The notes beneath the pieces are model-generated. The model ran no database searches. It saw nothing but the letters and a program-made list of their open reading frames with translations, and was not told the DNA's origin. Below are positions 59,863 through 64,000 of a stretch of 64,000 nucleotides of DNA, piece by piece; the stretch's first letter is position 1, and each line of letters starts with the position of its first letter. Position numbers and translations under genes: made by a program. The stretch comes from Flavipsychrobacter stenotrophus (GTDB lineage Bacteria > Bacteroidota > Bacteroidia > Chitinophagales > Chitinophagaceae): assembly GCF_002954265.1 (NCBI RefSeq), contig NZ_PPSL01000001.1, positions 248,001-312,000 of the forward strand. The letters are read 5' to 3'.

Positions 59863-60000
59863 AAAATGTAATTGATTTTAATTAGTTGGACAAATGACGG
59901 TGTGCAATTTCGTGCCATTGAAATATTAAGTTGTTATAGTACCTCATCTTTAGTTGTTTTTTCTTTGTTAGATTTGAGAACTATTAGCACTTATAAAAAC

Positions 60001-60789
60001 ATGACCACTGAATTATTTAACGAGGAGTTCAAGGCTGTATCTGCCCCTATGAAATCTTACTTATTGCGCATTACGGCAAGTGTGCAGGATGTAGAAGATA
60101 TTGTGCAGGACACTTACATAAAGGGCCTCGAAAAGCTCGGTTCTTTCAGGGGCGAGTCCTCTTTAAAAACATGGCTGTTCACTATTGCTTGTAACCTTGC
60201 CAAAGACAACTTAAGGGCACAAAAGCGCTGGGTAGAGAACGTTACCGATATATGTCGCGAGGAGGCAATGAGCCATCAGGGCTTCTTCAACGAGGCTATG
60301 CAGATAAGGGCTACATCGCCACAAGGTACATTTGAGATAAAGGAGCATATTACATTTTGCTTTACATGCATCTCCAAATCATTACCTCTGGAGCAGCAAT
60401 TATGTTTATTTCTTAAAGAGATTTACGAGTTTAAGGTAAGTGAGATAGAGCGGATACTCGGGGTTACCGAGGCAATGGTCAAATATTATCTCCACACCGG
60501 CAGGGCCAAGATGATAGGCATATTCGATAATCGCTGTGCCATCATAAATAAAGAAGGTGTTTGCCACCAGTGCTCTGAGTTGAATGGCGTATTCAACCCT
60601 AAGCAAAAATTTCAGGAAGAGGTGGTAAAAATAGAAATGGCCCGCGAGGCAGATAAAGGTGATAAGGAGCATTTGTTTGACCTGAGAATGAAGATCATAC
60701 AGAATATCAATCCTTTTGAATCGGGTGCAGCAGAACTTCAATTGCATCATCTTGAGCATAATAGAAATGTAATGGAAAAATATGTGTAA
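60001..60789 (+). CDS. ECF-type sigma factor with long C-terminal extension
   Basis: The start is set at the ATG at 60001 (MTTELFNEEFK). The 262-residue protein has region 2 at about 10-80 (VQDVEDIVQDTYIKGLEKLGSFRGESSLKTWLFTIACNLA) and region 4 at about 118-175 (LPLEQQLCLFLKEIYEFKVSEIERILGVTEAMVKYYL). The extra 85 residues after region 4 contain a CHQC pair and an acidic, His-containing tail, unlike the first two sigma factors in the window. No anti-sigma gene follows; the next gene is an SRPBCC protein 90 bp downstream. Confidence 0.88.
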   Translation: MTTELFNEEFKAVSAPMKSYLLRITASVQDVEDIVQDTYIKGLEKLGSFRGESSLKTWLFTIACNLAKDNLRAQKRWVENVTDICREEAMSHQGFFNEAMQIRATSPQGTFEIKEHITFCFTCISKSLPLEQQLCLFLKEIYEFKVSEIERILGVTEAMVKYYLHTGRAKMIGIFDNRCAIINKEGVCHQCSELNGVFNPKQKFQEEVVKIEMAREADKGDKEHLFDLRMKIIQNINPFESGAAELQLHHLEHNRNVMEKYV

Positions 60790-60879
60790 ATAATTGCCAT
60801 TTCGACTATCGTTTTTTACCTGCCAATCGTCAAAATTTAAAGGGAATAAATAAAACGTTTAGTAGCAATTTTTACGATC

Positions 60880-61359
60880 ATGGCAATAACATCATCACTG
60901 GCACAATACATTAAGGCCACAACAGAGAAGAAGACATTCAGTCGCAGCACAGTAGTAACCGCAATTATCAAGGCAGATCCTGCAATAGTATGGAAGCTGC
61001 TCACCGGTGCTTCAGACTACCCTCGATGGAACTCAACCGTTGTTTCTATAGACGGCAACATAGCGGAAGGGGAGCAAATAAAGTTGATATCTACCCTCGA
61101 CGCTAAGAGGACATTCAAACTAAAGATAAAGGAAATGTACCCGCAAAAGCGGTTGGTATGGGGAGATGGCCAGGGCATAAGGATATATACACTTGTTAAC
61201 AACGGAGATGGCGCACTTACATTTTCAATGAATGAAAAAATAGGAGGTTTCATGTTCCCGCTTTATTCAAAGCACATTCCTCCTTTCGATAGATCTTTTG
61301 AACAATTCACGGCCGATCTTAAGAAAGAAGCAGAGGCAATTCAAAATCTTAAAAAGTAA
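60880..61359 (+). CDS. SRPBCC-fold protein
   Basis: The 159-residue protein has the START/SRPBCC layout: SRSTVVTAIIKADPAIVWKLLTGASDYPRWNSTVVSIDG near 22-60, then a beta-rich middle and a C-terminal amphipathic helix (HIPPFDRSFEQFTADLKKEAEAI). This fold binds lipids or hydrophobic ligands or modifies Hsp90, but no ligand is evident. The gene is encoded after the sigma factor with the C-terminal extension and may be under its control. Confidence 0.82.
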   Translation: MAITSSLAQYIKATTEKKTFSRSTVVTAIIKADPAIVWKLLTGASDYPRWNSTVVSIDGNIAEGEQIKLISTLDAKRTFKLKIKEMYPQKRLVWGDGQGIRIYTLVNNGDGALTFSMNEKIGGFMFPLYSKHIPPFDRSFEQFTADLKKEAEAIQNLKK

Positions 61360-61401
61360 GCAGCATTATTTCATTCACCATAATTATCAAATAGCAACAA
61401 C

Positions 61402-61710
61402 ATGAAAATTGTAAGAGTAACGTACACCACCAATGCAGTTTATTCCGTAACCAACAAGGCCAATATTTCTGCTGTAATGAGTGAACTACAGAAAATGAAT
61501 GTTCCCGGCATCAATTATCACGTGTGTGTTAGCAGTGATGATAAATCATTTACTCACACTGCCTTCTTCAAATCTGATGAGGATGAGTGCATTCTATTGG
61601 AGCTACCTTTGTTTAAGAATTTTCAGCAGCAATTAAAGGCAAGTATGCCGGAGGTCGGACCTAAGCAAGAATTGTTATCTTTGGTAGGTTCATCAAAAGC
61701 AATTTTCTAA
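61402..61710 (+). CDS. Hypothetical protein, 102 aa
   Basis: A small soluble protein with the pattern MKIVRVTYTTNAVYSVTNKANISAVMSELQKMNVPGINYHVCVSSDD. The alternating beta-alpha-beta layout resembles a ferredoxin-like (ABM/Dabb) fold, but no diagnostic motif is present. It lies 42 bp after the SRPBCC gene and 18 bp before the next gene. Confidence 0.6.
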   Translation: MKIVRVTYTTNAVYSVTNKANISAVMSELQKMNVPGINYHVCVSSDDKSFTHTAFFKSDEDECILLELPLFKNFQQQLKASMPEVGPKQELLSLVGSSKAIF

Positions 61711-61728
61711 CTTATATAATATACTTGT

Positions 61729-62136
61729 ATGAAGAACAAAATAGGTACTAAAGAAAACCCAATGCTGTTGCAGACGCCACCGCTCAGCTCCGAATATACT
61801 ATGCATGTAGATGAGAAAGATGGTAAGGAAATTTTGGTATGCACGGTTGGTAAGACAGTATTGCACTACAACATAGACGCCATTAAAGACCTGCACACGA
61901 TGCTTAAAAAGCACGGCGACTGGATGGAACTGGGCAGCGCAGATGAGCAGAAACCTGCTAAAGACGTTACAGTAGAAGCCTGGGGGCGCTCCGAAAGCAA
62001 TCCTGTTGGTGGTTGGTATGGCATGAAGAAAGGACTGCGTGGCCGCTTTGGTATGTATATGCCCCCGCTTATGGAAAAGCTGGGACTTGCAGAAGTGACG
62101 CATGAGGCCAAGGGCAATAAGATGCGGGCAATTTAA
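61729..62136 (+). CDS. Conserved hypothetical protein, 135 aa
   Basis: The protein is soluble with the block LLQTPPLSSEYTMHVDEKDGKEILVCTVGKTVLHY, then LHTMLKKHGDWMELGSADEQKPAKDVTVEAWGRSESNPVGGWYGMKKGLRGRFGMY. The strongly conserved look of HGDWMELGSADEQKP suggests an active or binding site, possibly the DUF6855 family, but this name is recalled, not checked. The stop overlaps the next start by one base (TAATG). Confidence 0.65.
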   Translation: MKNKIGTKENPMLLQTPPLSSEYTMHVDEKDGKEILVCTVGKTVLHYNIDAIKDLHTMLKKHGDWMELGSADEQKPAKDVTVEAWGRSESNPVGGWYGMKKGLRGRFGMYMPPLMEKLGLAEVTHEAKGNKMRAI

Positions 62137-62567
62137 TGGGCTACAACATACATATTACAAGGCAGGAGGGGTGGTATGATGAAGTACCCGAACTGTTCAT
62201 AACCATGGAAGAATGGGTGGCCTATGTTGCGCAGGATAACGATATGCGTCAGGATGACCATGCCTTTGTCAAAACCACATCAGGTGAAAATTTTGGTGTG
62301 ATCAGCGAGGGACTGTCTGTGTGGACTAAATACTCCCGCAACGGTATTGGCGGCGGCCGTGCATGGTTTAGCTACGAGGAGGGGAATATTGATGTGAAGA
62401 ACCCCGACGATGAGATACTCAGTAAGATGTATGAAATAGCGCAGGCACTTGGTGCGCGTTTGATCGGGGATGAAGGGGAAGAATACTACAGGGATAACAG
62501 CACCCGGCGTGTTGTTACAGCGCCTACGCCATCTACTCAACGCAAGTGGTGGCAGTTCTGGAAATGA
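62136..62567 (+). CDS. Conserved hypothetical protein, 143 aa
   Basis: A small soluble protein starting MGYNIHITRQEGWYDE, with an acidic middle (EEGNIDVKNPDDEILSKMYEIAQALGARLIGDEGEEYY) and a basic C-terminus ending KWWQFWK. The GYNIHITR start and the ALGARLIGDEGEEY block are typical of a family seen across Bacteroidota and Proteobacteria, with no assigned function. It overlaps the preceding gene by one base, so both products are likely made together. Confidence 0.65.
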   Translation: MGYNIHITRQEGWYDEVPELFITMEEWVAYVAQDNDMRQDDHAFVKTTSGENFGVISEGLSVWTKYSRNGIGGGRAWFSYEEGNIDVKNPDDEILSKMYEIAQALGARLIGDEGEEYYRDNSTRRVVTAPTPSTQRKWWQFWK

Positions 62568-62632
62568 TATTTGTAACTCTAATAATAAAATCTTAGCAGC
62601 AGACGTTGTATTATTAACTAATACGCACTGCT

Positions 62633-62944
62633 ATGAACAGATCTTCTTTTCTGCTGGTAAATATTACGCGCAGACCGTTTTTTGTAGTCTTTTCTCTCAA
62701 TGTTATTTCTTTCTTTATCGTCATCTTTTTTTCCTCAGGCGCACTAACAGACTATTGGAATATACTCTTGAGCCTTAACTCACTTGCTCTCTACAACCTT
62801 ATTGCAGGCAGCATCTTTATGATCCTCTCCATCCGCCACAGACCAATAGAACGCTATGGGCTGGCGCTAATGGCTGTGTTCGTATTGCTGTTGTTGTATA
62901 GGATAGGGAGCACTGTTGTGTATACGCAGTTTATCAGGCATTAG
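62633..62944 (+). CDS. Small membrane protein, 103 aa
   Basis: Three hydrophobic stretches at about 16-35, 44-66 and 76-96 are separated by short charged turns (RHRPIERYG), and the protein ends in FIRH. It lacks a recognisable family motif. It lies 66 bp after the preceding gene. Confidence 0.5.
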   Translation: MNRSSFLLVNITRRPFFVVFSLNVISFFIVIFFSSGALTDYWNILLSLNSLALYNLIAGSIFMILSIRHRPIERYGLALMAVFVLLLLYRIGSTVVYTQFIRH

Positions 62945-63010
62945 CAGTGTAGAAAAAAGACAGAAACCTATTTATTTTCATAGTAATTTGGTGTTTGAAA
63001 AAGCATCGCT

Positions 63011-63934
63011 ATGAGATTGTTTGATTTTCTATTTGGTAAGAAAGATGGTACATCGTCACCAGAAAAAGTAACAGAGCCAATCGAGCCCATGCAAAAGACG
63101 ACAAAGGATGAAATCGATTACCTGGAAGGTGTTGAAGTAGCACCGGGAATGGTAATGCCAAGGGCTTTTGCCGAACAGTGGGATAAAATTAAAGAGACAA
63201 AAAAACAATGCATTACCATAAAGGCAACTGCAAGCGATGATGTGTTACTTACTCAAAGCAAGTTTGGCCATTATCCTTATCTGCCTGCCGGTTATGAATA
63301 TCCTAAAGATGAAGAGGGGCGCTACATGTATCCACTTGCACAGATCAATTTCAGTGAAGTGCCGCCACTGGCAGGCTATCCATCGTCAGGCTATCTTCAG
63401 TTTTACATATCTGCCTTTGATGACCTGTATGGTATGGACTTTGATGATCTGAGATTGCAGAAAAATTTCAGGGTGCTTTACTTAGAGGATGATGTTATAA
63501 AGGACTCAATGACCGATTTTTCTTTTCTTGAAGAAGCCCTGCATAATGATATGAATCCGGTGTATAAGCCACATGCACTGCGTTTTTCTGCCACTGACGA
63601 GTACGTGGGGTTTGGTGATATCAGGTATGAGAAAAGAGTAGGGGAGTTTGACATAGAAGCAGTTGTCGAGCAGTATCCTGAACTGACCAAGGAATTGGAA
63701 GGGTATATGTGGAGCAACTTTCAACTCTCCGGCCATAAGATAGGCGGCTATGCTTTTTTTACGCAGGGGGATCCACGTAGCGGAGAGACAGAAGACTATC
63801 TGTTGCTATTGCAGATAGACACTGATGAACATATTATGTGGGGTGACTCCGGAGTAGGTAATTTTTTTATACATCCCGATGACCTCGCGAAAAAAGATTT
63901 TTCGAAAGTAATGTACACATGGGATTGTTGTTAG
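63011..63934 (+). CDS. YwqG-like DUF1963 protein
   Basis: The 307-residue protein has the DUF1963 pattern: SKFGHYPYLPAGYEYP near residue 84, LAQINFSEVPPL near 110, GYLQFYIS near 124, and the C-terminal SGHKIGGYAFFTQGDPR and LLLLQIDTDEHIMWGDSGVGNFFIHPDDLAKKDFSKVMYTWDCC. DUF1963 proteins are widespread, and their function is unknown. The N-terminal 50 residues are a polar leader (FGKKDGTSSPEKVTEPIEP). Confidence 0.88.
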   Translation: MRLFDFLFGKKDGTSSPEKVTEPIEPMQKTTKDEIDYLEGVEVAPGMVMPRAFAEQWDKIKETKKQCITIKATASDDVLLTQSKFGHYPYLPAGYEYPKDEEGRYMYPLAQINFSEVPPLAGYPSSGYLQFYISAFDDLYGMDFDDLRLQKNFRVLYLEDDVIKDSMTDFSFLEEALHNDMNPVYKPHALRFSATDEYVGFGDIRYEKRVGEFDIEAVVEQYPELTKELEGYMWSNFQLSGHKIGGYAFFTQGDPRSGETEDYLLLLQIDTDEHIMWGDSGVGNFFIHPDDLAKKDFSKVMYTWDCC

Positions 63935-63940
63935 GTAAAT

Positions 63941-64000
63941 TTAAAACACCACTTCCTGCACCTCTCTTTTATGGATGACTGGTTTTGTTTCCCGTTCATA
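63941..64000 (-). CDS. C-terminal end of a gene running off the right edge (tentative)
   Basis: On the minus strand a frame enters from beyond the window and ends with IHKREVQEVVF and a TAA at 63941-63943, 7 bp from the stop of the DUF1963 gene. Only 19 residues are visible, so the identity cannot be judged and the frame could be chance. Confidence 0.3.
   Translation of the reverse strand, partial: YERETKPVIHKREVQEVVF

Overview
The window looks like a chromosomal stretch of a member of the Bacteroidota, most likely Chitinophagales/Chitinophagaceae. The clues are Bacteroidota-type promoters (a -7 box of the form TAnnTTTG), almost no Shine-Dalgarno sequences, three secreted proteins with type IX secretion (T9SS) sorting domains, DUF2851/DUF2807/DUF2147 proteins, a bTHX ribosomal protein gene, and a split caa3-type oxidase gene set. 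No plasmid, prophage or CRISPR features were seen. Functions are read from motifs in the translated proteins; no database search was run.

Layout. 1-2.2 kb is accessory: the end of a REP-associated transposase, two REP hairpin elements, a small secreted protein and a gene-free 1.1 kb with a 210-bp tandem repeat. 2.2-6.5 kb holds an ECF sigma factor with a large protein that appears to span both membranes, then a LamG/T9SS protein. 6.5-12.1 kb (minus) is an envelope/RNA set: GT9 glycosyltransferase, LysM protein, RsmF-like methyltransferase, GT-C glycosyltransferase. 12.3-22.7 kb is housekeeping: pyrophosphatase HppA, SanA-like, nucleotidyltransferase, DedA, MFS, DUF2851, OsmC, LipA. 22.7-24.4 kb is a repeat island with an IS3-type transposase remnant and modular hairpins. 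24.4-30.6 kb (minus) carries DUF2147 and head-GIN proteins, then the distal cytochrome oxidase genes (heme O synthase, two subunit III genes, subunit IV, SCO, DUF420), without subunits I and II.

30.7-44.5 kb contains a GT4 glycosyltransferase, a tandem pair of secreted paralogues, an Nramp-UspA fusion, phosphoglucomutase, rhomboid protease, TilS, a TPR protein, a PNGase F-like T9SS protein and a beta-propeller-like T9SS protein. 44.7-50.6 kb has peptide deformylase, an ECF sigma/RskA-type anti-sigma pair, a UDP-sugar epimerase, bTHX, Ndk, a lipoprotein and a zeta-like toxin/antitoxin pair. 50.7-59.3 kb is an NrnA-like phosphoesterase, five consecutive FKBP-type prolyl isomerase genes, a translationally coupled M1 peptidase and a MORN/TonB-C protein. 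59.4-64 kb has tRNA-Gly(GCC), a GlsB-like protein, a third sigma factor with an SRPBCC protein, and small conserved proteins ending in a YwqG-like DUF1963 protein.

Points most worth following are: the sigma factor paired with a histidine-rich inner/outer membrane-spanning protein; the five-gene FKBP array coupled to a peptidase; the PNGase F-like protein lacking one catalytic Glu; the Nramp-UspA fusion; and the REP-like family whose hairpin cores are exchanged between conserved flanks.
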